From Oscillospiraceae bacterium (lineage in GTDB: Bacteria; Bacillota_A; Clostridia; Oscillospirales; WRJC01), in assembly GCA_009782405.1 (NCBI GenBank), contig WRJC01000002.1, forward strand, positions 68,787 through 132,786: a DNA stretch of 64,000 nt, in the 5' to 3' direction. The notes below the pieces were generated by a model that searched no databases, was not told where the DNA came from, and was given only the letters and a program-made list of their open reading frames with translations. Shown here piece by piece: positions 51,796 to 61,247 of the stretch (positions are counted from its first letter, which is position 1; the number at the start of each line of letters is the position of its first letter). A program made the translations under genes and the position numbers.

Positions 51796-52795
51796 ACAGC
51801 TTCCCGCCTTTCGCAATAATCACCAAACCGCAAAATATGTTTTTTTTTGCCCGTTTGGCCAATTCTTCGATTGCAATCCCCGCATCATCGCCGAAATCCG
51901 ATATTTCCGCAAGCAGCCGCTTGAAATTTTTTTCGTGGGCATCCAAAAGAAACTCGTGGCTTTCTATGTATTTGCTTCCGCCGCTTTCGGTGAATTTTAC
52001 CAGCGGGTTGAAATATCCGTCAGGCAAGCGGCCGTTGGAAAAAAAAGAAATTTCGTTTTCTTCCGGCAGGATTTTTTTTAGCGTCGCGCATAATTTTATG
52101 TTTTTTTCGAGATGATATTTTTCGGACACGTCCAAAATCACATATGTCCGTTCATAAACTGCCGGCTGCTCCTCATTCACCGTCAGGTTTTGCATTTTGG
52201 CGCTCGCCTTCCAGTTTATTTTGTTCAAGGGCTCCGAATATGTGTAGGGAGCGATCTTGCGGATTTCGAACGGGTTTGAAAAATATCCGGCGGGAACCGC
52301 TCTTGTGCCACCGGTCAAATTCAAGGAAAAAAAGCGGGACTCGATGTTATACGCAGAGGGCAAAACCAAAACGTTCGCTTCGCATTCGAAATCCTTCGTT
52401 ATTTTCACAAGCCCGAAAATGTCGCGCACATTCACGGTTATGGCTTTCATGTCAAAGCGCCCGCGCGAGGTGGCTTTTATCCGCCAGGTGCGGGTGATTT
52501 TTTTGTATATGCCCACCGTGTAAAAACAAAACACGCTTTTTTGCCCTATGGTGTTTTTCTCGCCGTCGGCGAAAGCGAGGCCATCCCCCACTTCCAAAAT
52601 CGTCGAGACCGCCGGCAGCGGAAGATATTTTTTGTTTTCCACCACTTCGGTGATATAGAATATGTCGCCTTCGCTTGCTTCTGTTCGGGAAAAAGAATAG
52701 CTGAAGCTCAAATTATAAAAGGCATATTTTATGTAGATGAGCCTTTGCAAAAAAATCACCATCGCGATTATTCCAAAAGCGATAAATATGACCAT
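51761..52795 (-). CDS. DUF58 domain protein
   Basis: 344 residues. Two N-terminal hydrophobic stretches at about residues 1-35 are followed by a region of beta strands and the DUF58 core: RFDMKAITVNVRDIFGLVK near residue 115 and the signature FEIRKIAPYTYSEPLNKINWKASAK near residue 187, given here only as YSEPLNKINWKAS. DUF58 proteins are von Willebrand-A-related partners of MoxR ATPases and are linked to envelope stress and surface maturation. It starts 6 bases after moxR and overlaps the downstream membrane-protein gene. GGAG is 9 bases before ATG. Confidence 0.88.
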   Translation of the reverse strand: MVIFIAFGIIAMVIFLQRLIYIKYAFYNLSFSYSFSRTEASEGDIFYITEVVENKKYLPLPAVSTILEVGDGLAFADGEKNTIGQKSVFCFYTVGIYKKITRTWRIKATSRGRFDMKAITVNVRDIFGLVKITKDFECEANVLVLPSAYNIESRFFSLNLTGGTRAVPAGYFSNPFEIRKIAPYTYSEPLNKINWKASAKMQNLTVNEEQPAVYERTYVILDVSEKYHLEKNIKLCATLKKILPEENEISFFSNGRLPDGYFNPLVKFTESGGSKYIESHEFLLDAHEKNFKRLLAEISDFGDDAGIAIEELAKRAKKNIFCGLVIIAKGGKLYDQKSGQTIYA

Positions 52796-52801
52796 GAGAC
52801 A

Positions 52802-53731
52802 TCACTCCAATTTGTCCACCGGAGCCGGTAATTTTTTTATGATATTCGCAATTGCGTAAACGGCGGTTTCGGGCGAATCCGCGACCAGCCTGTGGGCTAA
52901 CACGGGAATGGCGAGCGCTTTCACGTCGTCGGGAGTCACATAGTCCCTGTTTTTTATCATCGCCCTCGCCCGAACGGCCTTCGCGAACGCGATGCCCGCC
53001 CGGGGGCTCGCTCCCACCGCCACGGCTCCATCCCGCCTTGTGGCGCGGACGATTTCGACGATATAATCGAGCACCGGGGCGCTAAGCGTTATATTTTCCA
53101 AATTTTTTCGTATGGCCAAAATGTCTTCCGCTCCGGCAACCGGCAAAAGCTCCTTCACCGGGATTTTGTCTATGTTCATTTTTATTATTTCGCTTTCGGT
53201 TTCGGTTTCGGGGTATCCCAAGGAAAGCCGCATCATGAACCTGTCTATCTGCGCTTCGGGGAGCGGGAATGTGCCGCGGGTTTCGATTGGGTTCTGTGTG
53301 GCGATAACCATAAAAGGCGGCTCCAAGGCATATGTCTTGTTGTCTACTGTCACCTGCCGCTCCTCCATGCATTCGAGCAGCGCCGCTTGGGAGCGCGGGG
53401 AGGCCCTGTTTATTTCGTCGGCCAAAATTATGTTGGCAAATATCGGGCCGCGCCTGAAAACAAATTCGTTTTCCTTTTGGTTGAAATAATTTATTCCCGT
53501 GATGTCCGAAGGCAATATGTCGGGCACGCACTGGATTCTTTTAAAGGATACGCCAATGGAACCGGCGACCGCTTTTGCGAGACTGGTCTTGCCCGTTCCG
53601 GGCATGTCCTCGATTAGCACATGGCCCGCGTTGCAAAGGCATATCAATATGTTGTCGATGATTTCTTCCGGAAACTTCACAGCCAATGCTATGTTTTTCC
53701 GTATTTTTTCGAGTACATCCCTGTTATCCAT
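52802..53731 (-). CDS. MoxR-type AAA+ ATPase (with DUF58 partner)
   Basis: 309 residues. Walker A is EDMPGTGKTSLAK, Walker B NIILADEINRASP, sensor 1 MVIATQNP and the Arg-finger segment EAQIDRFMMRLSL; the C-terminal lid is present. Together with the DUF58 and DUF4129-like genes it forms the usual MoxR module, separate from the stand-alone MoxR at 11.2 kb. ATG 53731 is chosen because AAGGA is 10 bases upstream; the earlier ATG at 53755 overlaps the preceding substrate-binding protein. It starts 16 bases after that gene, so it may share its transcript. Confidence 0.93.
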   Translation of the reverse strand: MDNRDVLEKIRKNIALAVKFPEEIIDNILICLCNAGHVLIEDMPGTGKTSLAKAVAGSIGVSFKRIQCVPDILPSDITGINYFNQKENEFVFRRGPIFANIILADEINRASPRSQAALLECMEERQVTVDNKTYALEPPFMVIATQNPIETRGTFPLPEAQIDRFMMRLSLGYPETETESEIIKMNIDKIPVKELLPVAGAEDILAIRKNLENITLSAPVLDYIVEIVRATRRDGAVAVGASPRAGIAFAKAVRARAMIKNRDYVTPDDVKALAIPVLAHRLVADSPETAVYAIANIIKKLPAPVDKLE

Positions 53732-53747
53732 AGAATCCCGATCCTTT

Positions 53748-55241
53748 TCAATCATCGAAGGCGGCTAAAAACTTGTCTAAGGCCTTTTCGTATTTCGTTA
53801 TGTTTTTTTCGTATGTGGAAGCGAACTTGAACGTGGATTCATTTACGCTCGCACGGATCATCCATCCGGCGGAATCGGTTTGCGCCGCGAAGACTATCCC
53901 GAAATCGAAATTCAATCCCTGGCGGATGATGTCGAGCATTTCCTGGGATTCATCGTCGCGCGCGTACTTGCTCTTCAAGGCTATTTCGTAATAAGTCGGG
54001 ATGACGATTTTATTGCTCGCCACGCACAGCGCCTCGGTTACAAGCCCCGCAAAAGCGTCGTCTTTCACATCTACGGGTATTCCGAACATCGTGTGCTGGT
54101 CGCGCGAGGAGGTTTTGTACATCTTCTGTTCCGCCGTCTTCTTTGGGTATGGCAATATACCGAAATCCGTTTCCATAGACCTGAGTTTTTCGGCGTCGCC
54201 AAGCGTGGTGAGATAGAATAAAATCTGGTCGTTTGCGAACATATTCAGAGAAGTTTCGACGATCGGATAGCCTGCGGTATACAATTTGTCGAAGCCCTCG
54301 CTTTGGTTGCCGTATATTATCCCTTCCGTGAAATGGGAGAGGTTGTACATCTGTTCGGCCAATTCAAATACTTCGGGCGAGCCCAAGTTGAAATACGGCA
54401 TCCCGTTCTCGTCTTTTTTCGTCGTGGGGACATCGAACGCATTGTGAAAATTGACGAAACTCAAATCGTCGTATATGAGGGAACCATAACGATCTTCGGT
54501 ATACATTTTGCCGTCGCCGTTCAAATCGGCCGATGCATTTTTGCACATTTCGAGCATTTTGTTGTATGTCCAGTTCCCGCTCGTCACAAGTTTATAGGGG
54601 TCTTCAAGGTTCAGATCCTTGAGCAGCCCTTTGCTGAAAAACACCGTCATTATGGTTTCCCACAAATTTATGGTGATATCGCCGGGGACTACAAAAAGTT
54701 TCCCGTTTACCGTGAGTTCGTCCACGGCGTGCTGCGACCACCATCGCTCAGTCAGCCTTAGCTGGGGTATATCGAGCAGATTCAGATACAGCCCCGCTCC
54801 GGCAAGATTGCCCACATAAGCCGCGTAATTGTCGATTAAATCAAATGCCCCGTCGCCCGCTGTCACCGATTTTTTTATGTTTTGCTCATTCCAGGGACTG
54901 GCTATGACATTTATTTTGACATCGAATTTCTCCTCCACTGTCCTGTTGCGCTTATAGACCGAATCGTTTATTATGTCCCCGTTTTCCTCCTCGGCTTCAA
55001 ATTGTTCGACATAATTTTCCCGCGCCAAAATATTAAACTGCCTTCCGCCGTACTCGTTTATTTCAATTCCCGCAAATATGTCCTCTTCGGCCGGTTCGGC
55101 CTGCTCATCGGCAGAGGCGCCATTGCCGGGAACATTGTCCGCATTTTGGCTGGTGTCCGGTTTCTCGGATGCGCAAGCGGCAAAAAGCGCCGCCATGATG
55201 GAAACAAGCAGCAAAACCGCCGTGAAACATTTGTTTTTCAT
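53748..55241 (-). CDS. Extracellular solute-binding lipoprotein
   Basis: 497 residues. Signal peptide with lipobox FAAC (Cys23), then an acidic linker. Shares with its three paralogues the segments GDIINDSVYKRNR near residue 90, ERWWSQHAVDEL near 170 and ADLNGDGKMYTED, an EF-hand-like Ca loop near 238. Family: large carbohydrate-binding proteins of ABC importers. Upstream is another substrate-binding lipoprotein (55289), downstream MoxR. No permease gene. AAGGGG lies 8 bases before ATG. Confidence 0.85.
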   Translation of the reverse strand: MKNKCFTAVLLLVSIMAALFAACASEKPDTSQNADNVPGNGASADEQAEPAEEDIFAGIEINEYGGRQFNILARENYVEQFEAEEENGDIINDSVYKRNRTVEEKFDVKINVIASPWNEQNIKKSVTAGDGAFDLIDNYAAYVGNLAGAGLYLNLLDIPQLRLTERWWSQHAVDELTVNGKLFVVPGDITINLWETIMTVFFSKGLLKDLNLEDPYKLVTSGNWTYNKMLEMCKNASADLNGDGKMYTEDRYGSLIYDDLSFVNFHNAFDVPTTKKDENGMPYFNLGSPEVFELAEQMYNLSHFTEGIIYGNQSEGFDKLYTAGYPIVETSLNMFANDQILFYLTTLGDAEKLRSMETDFGILPYPKKTAEQKMYKTSSRDQHTMFGIPVDVKDDAFAGLVTEALCVASNKIVIPTYYEIALKSKYARDDESQEMLDIIRQGLNFDFGIVFAAQTDSAGWMIRASVNESTFKFASTYEKNITKYEKALDKFLAAFDD

Positions 55242-55288
55242 ATGTATTTCCCCTTTGCAAAAATCTATTCGCGTTGAACTTTTTCATA

Positions 55289-56791
55289 TCATTTCGCTTC
55301 TGTTTTTTCTATTTCTTCAATAAGCTTGTTTATGGATGACTGCATTTTTTGTTCGTTTTTTTCGTGCCATGAGGCAAAATTATTTGTTTTGCTCCCCACC
55401 AACGCATCCAATATACCCCACGGATTGTTTATGCTTTCATTAAAAAGCGTGGAAAAATCAATATACGCGCTTTCGCGCAGTATGTCGATTATTTTTGAAG
55501 AAGTTTCGTCTCGCGCGAATTTCAATTTCATCATTACATCGAAATATATCGGCGTAACGGATTTGTAGCTTTCTGATGCCATGGCCTCCATAGCAGCTCC
55601 GGTCATTTCCGCCGTTACGCTGTTGCCCGGAATACAAAAAAGAGAATAATAGGGAGCCACGCCCGCAAGATATTTTTCCTGTTTTTCGTCATACTTGGGA
55701 TAAGGGATTATGCCGAAATCCGAATCCATCGCCCTGAACAATTCGGCATCTCCGAGCGCTCCTGTAGCAAGCAGCGCTTGGTTATTTTTGAACATATTCG
55801 GGACTAAATAATCGTCTCCGCTTTTATCGACGAAGGTGCCCGCGTTATTATAAAAAATGTCGTAGGTTTTGTCCACAAGCCCGGACATCCTTTCAGCGTC
55901 TATATTGAAATAAGGCTTGCCGTCAACGCCGATTTTCGTTATCTGTATCCCTGCAGCTTCCATGAATGCGTTTATGTGCGCAGGGTGCTTCAGGAGTCCG
56001 AAGCCGAATAAATCGTTTTTGTCCATAATTCCGTCGCCGTCAAGATCTTTATGAATGTTTTTTATATATCCGTTCATATAGTCGAGCGTCCATTTGCCTT
56101 CAAAAATAACTCCGTATATATCCGGAAGTTCATATTCGGTCATTAGATCCTTATTTACGAAAAAAACCATGCAATATGCCAAAACCGAAACATTCGCATC
56201 TCCCGCAAGAAAATTCAATTTGCCGCCGACAGTCGATTCCCTGATGATATTCTGATTCCACCAAGGGCGGGCAAAGTCTATGTGCGGGACATCGGACAAA
56301 TTCATCAAAAGGCCTTCCACGCCAAGCGCGGGAGTATTGGAAGCCATTCCGGCTATGAGGTCATATATGTTGTCACCGGCCGCCGCGCTTGCGCGTATTT
56401 TTCCCGGAAGTTTGTCGTAAGAGTCATATATAACGTTCAATTTTATTCCAAGCCTGCCCTCAACGATCCTGTTTCGCCGGTATACCGCATCGTTCAAATT
56501 TTCGCCGTTTTCTTCTTCGGCTACAAATTCGCTTTCCCCCGCGCCGTACACGGGGCTGGTCCGGCAAATGACAGTCAAAGTTTTTCCGCCAAAGTCAAGC
56601 CCGTCAGGCAAAGAATCCTTTATTTCCCCTTTCTCCGTTTCTTCCGGAACCGGAAAAAAATTTGAATTGCCGGAATCGCCCGCAGGCACTTCTTCGGGTG
56701 TTTTGCCATTGGATTTGCAAGCCGCGAAAAAAACGAAAATCAATGTGAAAATAAAAAAGAAAGATACCAGTTTCATCGGTTTATTGTTCAT
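55289..56791 (-). CDS. Extracellular solute-binding lipoprotein
   Basis: 500 residues. Signal peptide with lipobox FAAC (Cys25) and an acidic linker. Shared family segments are ENLNDAVYRRNRIV, RPWWNQNIIRES and KDLDGDGIMDKNDLFG, the Ca-loop-like segment. It differs clearly from its neighbour, so the two are not a recent duplication and may bind different ligands. It lies 23 bases after the sulfatase gene and 47 bases before the next binding protein. GGGGG precedes the ATG. No permease in the window. Confidence 0.85.
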   Translation of the reverse strand: MNNKPMKLVSFFFIFTLIFVFFAACKSNGKTPEEVPAGDSGNSNFFPVPEETEKGEIKDSLPDGLDFGGKTLTVICRTSPVYGAGESEFVAEEENGENLNDAVYRRNRIVEGRLGIKLNVIYDSYDKLPGKIRASAAAGDNIYDLIAGMASNTPALGVEGLLMNLSDVPHIDFARPWWNQNIIRESTVGGKLNFLAGDANVSVLAYCMVFFVNKDLMTEYELPDIYGVIFEGKWTLDYMNGYIKNIHKDLDGDGIMDKNDLFGFGLLKHPAHINAFMEAAGIQITKIGVDGKPYFNIDAERMSGLVDKTYDIFYNNAGTFVDKSGDDYLVPNMFKNNQALLATGALGDAELFRAMDSDFGIIPYPKYDEKQEKYLAGVAPYYSLFCIPGNSVTAEMTGAAMEAMASESYKSVTPIYFDVMMKLKFARDETSSKIIDILRESAYIDFSTLFNESINNPWGILDALVGSKTNNFASWHEKNEQKMQSSINKLIEEIEKTEAK

Positions 56792-56814
56792 TTGACAATC
56801 CCCCGTCTTTTTTG

Positions 56815-58350
56815 TTACAAATAGCTTCTGTAAATTAAATCCGCTTCCTCCATCTTTTTTAGATTTATCTTGTTGTCCTTGTTTGCATAGTTCAAATACC
56901 TCAGCTTTTTTTGAGGCGAAACTCCCGGATTTCTGCTCAAAACAGTCGCGGGACGCGTCGTTCTGACAAGAAACTGCAGAAGTTCTTCTTTCATGTCCGC
57001 AGTGACATCGGCGTATTCTTTATTGAAATATAGATTGTTCATTTCCCACGGGTCGTCTTTGATATTGTAAAGCTCCCCGAAACCATCGGGATATTCCTGA
57101 GGGAAAAAATTTTTCGCATAAAACACATAACGATAGGCGCCTTTGCGCAAACTTTTGCTCCATGGAAATTCTGTCACGCCGCAGGATTTTATTTCGCCCG
57201 AACCGCCGTACAAAAGAGGCGAAAAGTCTTCGCCGTCGCCCGTTTCCAATTCCGGCAATCCGCATAGGGAAGTGATGGTGGAAACAAAATCCACGCTTTC
57301 CACGATTTCATCGACCCTGCGCCTTTCGAACCGGGAACCCCAACGCCATATCATGGGAATTTTTGTAACAGCATCGGAGCATATGCCGGGCGCTTTTTCT
57401 ATGATTCCGTGTTCGCAGGCGTATTCTCCGTGGTCGGAGCCGTACACTATGATCGTTTCGTCGCCCAAACCAAGGTTGTCCACAACATCCACGAGCCGGC
57501 CGACGGCGTGATCGACTTGGCTTACGCTGCCCGTGTATCCGTGGAGTTTCCTGAGTCTGCCCGCCGTATAAGTTTTAGGCTCGAATTTCGTCCAGTCGCC
57601 TTTGCGCCAATATTCGCCCGTCGCAATAAGGTTGGGCGCTTTCGCCGCAGCTTTCATATCGTAATCGGCGTTGGGAGGCAAACTCAGCTCGTTTTCATCG
57701 TACATAGACCAAAACGGTTCTGACGGAGTATAGCATTCATGGGGGCGCGGCAGGCTGATGTGCAAAAAAAACGGAATGTCTTCTTTACTGCATTTGCGGA
57801 TAAATTCTGTTCCGCGCCGAACGCAATACCCCTCCATGCTGTCGTCAAAGTCAAGAAAAGATTTTCGCCCGTCCATAGCCTGCTCTCCTGCGGCTCCGAA
57901 TTCTTGCAGGCCGATATGGTCTTCTTTGCCGAGCAAATCTCTTTCTTCCAAATATTTTTTATAGTCCGTCCAACCTCCAATGCTGCAATCGTAGCAAAGT
58001 TCCGAAAAATCGTCCGTATCGTCCTCAACCCAGTATTCTGGGCAATGGATTTTTCCGTACGCCGCAGTTTTGTATCCCGCATTGCGGAAATGTCCGAAAA
58101 CAGTGGGCAAACCGTCCGGATTTGGTCCGCTGAGACCGTAATAGCCGTGGTTATGGCAGTATTGCCCCGAAATCCAGCACATTCTGCTGGGGGTACAAAT
58201 GGGGTTTTGCGTTATTGCGTTGTTGAAGTACACGCCCTGCGCCGCCAGTTTGTCAAAACAAGGCGTTTTGACGTTCGGGTGAGCGTTCATTGAAAGGAAT
58301 TTCGCATTATGCTGATCCGAGAGAATAAACAAAACATTGGGTTTCGCCAT
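56815..58350 (-). CDS. Sulfatase (formylglycine-dependent)
   Basis: 511 residues of the alkaline-phosphatase-like superfamily. N-terminal metal residues are in FILSDQHNA; the active-site signature is CTPSR with Cys52, which would be converted to formylglycine; AYGKIHC, HISLPRPHECYTP, and YGSDHGEYACEHG supply further metal and substrate residues. No signal peptide is seen, so it is probably cytoplasmic and acts on imported sulfated sugars or esters. An anaerobic sulfatase-maturing enzyme would be needed and is not in the window. It lies between a URO-D gene and two substrate-binding proteins. Confidence 0.92.
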   Translation of the reverse strand: MAKPNVLFILSDQHNAKFLSMNAHPNVKTPCFDKLAAQGVYFNNAITQNPICTPSRMCWISGQYCHNHGYYGLSGPNPDGLPTVFGHFRNAGYKTAAYGKIHCPEYWVEDDTDDFSELCYDCSIGGWTDYKKYLEERDLLGKEDHIGLQEFGAAGEQAMDGRKSFLDFDDSMEGYCVRRGTEFIRKCSKEDIPFFLHISLPRPHECYTPSEPFWSMYDENELSLPPNADYDMKAAAKAPNLIATGEYWRKGDWTKFEPKTYTAGRLRKLHGYTGSVSQVDHAVGRLVDVVDNLGLGDETIIVYGSDHGEYACEHGIIEKAPGICSDAVTKIPMIWRWGSRFERRRVDEIVESVDFVSTITSLCGLPELETGDGEDFSPLLYGGSGEIKSCGVTEFPWSKSLRKGAYRYVFYAKNFFPQEYPDGFGELYNIKDDPWEMNNLYFNKEYADVTADMKEELLQFLVRTTRPATVLSRNPGVSPQKKLRYLNYANKDNKINLKKMEEADLIYRSYL

Positions 58351-58384
58351 AAAAACACTTCTTTCCTTTTTTGCAGGTCACAAG

Positions 58385-59620
58385 TCACCAAAACTTGTCA
58401 ACGCATTTTTTTATCGCTTCGTATGCTTTTTTGCCTCTGTAAATGTCGCCTTTCAGCGAATACACATCTCTGTAGGAGATTTCGAAAAAACATCCTTTTG
58501 CCGCTTTCAGGGATTTTTCGATATGGGCCGAAAAACCTTTTTCGTCGAAAACCTCGTCCACGCAGAGATAATTCGGGAAAGGTTTCCTGTGATACGTTAT
58601 ATTTTTGCCCCTGAGCCGGTCGCCCATATATTCCTCGTCGCACCAAGGGGAAATCGAAACCTTGGTCAAGTTTTCATATTTCGAAACGCTCGATTCCCAT
58701 ATCGCGCTCACGCTTTCGCAACAGCCGTAACCCAGCCTGGCGAACCGTTCGCTCACTTTTTTGTAGTACGGAAAAAAGAACTCGTGGTACATATCCGGCG
58801 ATATCTCCGAGGTTTCCTGCGAGTTCATATATCCCCAGAGGTCGCCGAGCGTCAATTTCGCCCCCTCTTCATTGTTTTTCGGGAGTTGGTTTGTGAATCC
58901 GTAGGAACCTTGGCATGCCCCCACGTTGAAATTGTTTGGCCTTATGTATCCGTTTTTTTCGGCCAAATCCCAAAGCTCGATGTAATCGTCGGCGAGTCGC
59001 CGCATCATTTCATGGAACAGCTCGGGATAGTCGTACATGGAGACCATCATCGTCTCAAGCCCCATTATGTTGTTTATATGGTATGATAGGTAAATGGGCG
59101 TCCCGAAAGCCAGCCGAACGGGCATCAAATCCCCGATTATGTCTTCGATAAATTCCTTGTGCTTTGAAGCGCCTTCGAAATTGCAGCCGACGGGCGACTT
59201 TTTCAGCTTTCCAAAATCCGCTTCCAAATCCTTTATTTCGTAGTCTATTTTGTACGAAAGCGTCTCTCCGATGCTTTTTTCGTATTTTATGTCTATATCG
59301 AAGGGTTTCAGCCACGCGCCTATGCCCACGGCATACTCTTTGGGCATCACCGTGTCGTCTCCTATGTATTCGTGGTGCACCATGTTCGAATGAAAATAGT
59401 ATTCAAGGTTCCGCGCCGATTCGGTTTGGCATTTGGGCTCCCAAAGATGCGCGAATTCTTTGTTGAACGTACCGCGCTCGAGGGTAATCGTCGGTTCATA
59501 TGTCAAAAAATCGTTGTGCGCATACCAAAGCGCTTCTTTGGATTTCATTTTTTCGCTGTTGGCGATTTCAAGCTGCTTTTTTGCCAGCTCCCTCAGGTAC
59601 TCCTTTTCCCAATTTTCCAT
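58385..59620 (-). CDS. URO-D family protein (methyltransferase-like), third copy
   Basis: 411 residues. A long N-terminal extension (about 100 residues) precedes the URO-D fold; SYGFTNQLP near residue 235, LGYGCCESVSAIWESS near 310 and SISPWCDEEYMGDRL near 335 mark the subgroup. The G-C-C-E segment replaces the H-x-C of classic zinc methyltransferases. It lies between a substrate-binding lipoprotein (13 bases upstream) and a sulfatase (34 bases downstream), so it probably acts on a compound imported or released with them. GGAGG is 4 bases before ATG. No corrinoid protein is in the operon. Confidence 0.75.
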   Translation of the reverse strand: MENWEKEYLRELAKKQLEIANSEKMKSKEALWYAHNDFLTYEPTITLERGTFNKEFAHLWEPKCQTESARNLEYYFHSNMVHHEYIGDDTVMPKEYAVGIGAWLKPFDIDIKYEKSIGETLSYKIDYEIKDLEADFGKLKKSPVGCNFEGASKHKEFIEDIIGDLMPVRLAFGTPIYLSYHINNIMGLETMMVSMYDYPELFHEMMRRLADDYIELWDLAEKNGYIRPNNFNVGACQGSYGFTNQLPKNNEEGAKLTLGDLWGYMNSQETSEISPDMYHEFFFPYYKKVSERFARLGYGCCESVSAIWESSVSKYENLTKVSISPWCDEEYMGDRLRGKNITYHRKPFPNYLCVDEVFDEKGFSAHIEKSLKAAKGCFFEISYRDVYSLKGDIYRGKKAYEAIKKCVDKFW

Positions 59621-59632
59621 AATTCCTCCATT

Positions 59633-61159
59633 TTAGTTGTTTATATATGCGTCGATGATTTTTTCAAGGCCTTTTTGCGCCCTCGGTTCTTTTTTTTCGT
59701 ATCTGGAAACGAAATCGGCGGTTTTTGCCCCCGTTATCTCCCGCATTATATGGCCGATGCTTTCGAGCGCGAAAGTGTAGATATATGCGAAATCGGTGGT
59801 GTTGTTGTCGTGGATCATGTCTATGATTTTAAATGCGTCTTCGCTCGAATCGCGGGCATATTTTAATTTAAGGGCGACTTCAAAATATGAAGGAAGAACG
59901 GATTTGTAGCTTTCAAAAGCCATAGCCTCCAAAACCGCCCCGGCAGCTTCCATTTTTTCGCATGTTATCGGAATGCAGTATATGGGGACTATATCGTGGG
60001 CAAGCGACAAATATGAGGCTTGGCTTTCATCGTATTTCGGAAAAGGTATGATGCCGTAATCGGTTTGCATGTTGCGAAGAAGCTCGGAGATATAAAACCA
60101 GCCGAAATCAAAAAGCAGTTCGTCGCGCATGAATTTTTGAGGGATCGCTATATTATTCGATTCGTTTGTGGGTGGGAATATCCGCGATCCTTCGTTGTTG
60201 TAATACAATTGATACAGCTTTTCCGTAAAATTAACGGTTTTTTCGTTGTTCATCACAAAATATGGCAAATCGTCGCTGTCCCTGGCCGTTATCCGTATTC
60301 CCGCATCCAACATAAAATGGTCGGTCAGATTCGCGGCCAAAAGGCCGCACGCATATTGGTCGCCATCGTCATATTCGCCGTTGCCGTTTAAGTCTTTGTA
60401 CATCCCCTTGGCCATATCGGAGAGCTTGTCGAGCGTCCATTTGCCTTCCAGGACCATTTTATACATATCGTCCGAATCGCCGAAATTATCCGTGTACAGC
60501 TTTTTGTTGAAATAGACGCAGCTCATCTGCCGAATGAAAGTCAGGGATATGTCGCCCGTCAAAAAATATATCCTGTCTTCGCCTATCGTCATTTCTTTGA
60601 TATATTCGCCGGGCCACCAAGGCCGGCTCAAATCTACATAAGGCAGATCCGTCAGGTTCATGAGCACATTTGAAGTCGCCAACGGAACGCAGTCATACTG
60701 CGCGTCGATCAACAAATCGTAATCGTCGGAACCCGCTTTTGCGGAATTTTGAATCGCTTGGTTGAAATTGAAACCATCGGTGAGGGAACGGTCTATGAAT
60801 GTGAATTTGAGGTTCAAATCGTTTTGCGTTTTCGAATTGCGCCTGTAAATCGAATCGTTCACTATTTCGCCGATTTCCGATTCCACGCGCACATCGGAAG
60901 CATCTTCCGTATAGTACGAACAATTCAATATGCGCATTTCTTCGCCGTTGAAATTTACGTCTTTTGGAACCGGGCTCTGTTCTTCGGTTTTTTCCTCCAA
61001 AGGGCCGACCGCGTTCTCGGTTTTGCCGTTTTCAGCTTCGTCGCCCGCGCTTTGAGTCTGGGCGGCTTTGTCCGCGCATCCAAACAGCAAAAAAAGCATG
61101 GATAAGATCGCCAGCGCCAAAAATATTTTCGGAAATTTTATTTTTGATTTCATTTGCAT
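59633..61159 (-). CDS. Extracellular solute-binding lipoprotein, first gene of operon
   Basis: 508 residues from ATG 61159. Signal peptide with lipobox LFGC (Cys28). Family segments: GEIVNDSIYRRNSKTQ, SRPWWPGEYIKEMT and KDLNGNGEYDDGD (Ca-loop-like). The start at 61159 follows GGAAAGG by 5 bases and lies 28 bases after the -10 element; the open frame extends further upstream over the promoter and is rejected. As first gene behind the promoter it may be the most highly expressed of the three binding proteins here. Ligand unknown. Confidence 0.86.
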   Translation of the reverse strand: MQMKSKIKFPKIFLALAILSMLFLLFGCADKAAQTQSAGDEAENGKTENAVGPLEEKTEEQSPVPKDVNFNGEEMRILNCSYYTEDASDVRVESEIGEIVNDSIYRRNSKTQNDLNLKFTFIDRSLTDGFNFNQAIQNSAKAGSDDYDLLIDAQYDCVPLATSNVLMNLTDLPYVDLSRPWWPGEYIKEMTIGEDRIYFLTGDISLTFIRQMSCVYFNKKLYTDNFGDSDDMYKMVLEGKWTLDKLSDMAKGMYKDLNGNGEYDDGDQYACGLLAANLTDHFMLDAGIRITARDSDDLPYFVMNNEKTVNFTEKLYQLYYNNEGSRIFPPTNESNNIAIPQKFMRDELLFDFGWFYISELLRNMQTDYGIIPFPKYDESQASYLSLAHDIVPIYCIPITCEKMEAAGAVLEAMAFESYKSVLPSYFEVALKLKYARDSSEDAFKIIDMIHDNNTTDFAYIYTFALESIGHIMREITGAKTADFVSRYEKKEPRAQKGLEKIIDAYINN

Positions 61160-61186
61160 CGCTTCCTTTCCTTTGATTTGGTTTTT

Positions 61187-61215
61187 AGTATAGCACATAT
61201 CATATGCAAAGTCAA
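61187..61215 (-). promoter_or_regulatory. Promoter of the binding-protein/URO-D/sulfatase operon
   Basis: Minus strand TTGACT (61210-61215), 17-base spacer, TATACT (61187-61192). No strong terminator is visible between the following genes down to about 50.4 kb. Confidence 0.8.
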
Positions 61216-61247
61216 GTCGAATAATTATCGAAATCATCAATTTTTTG

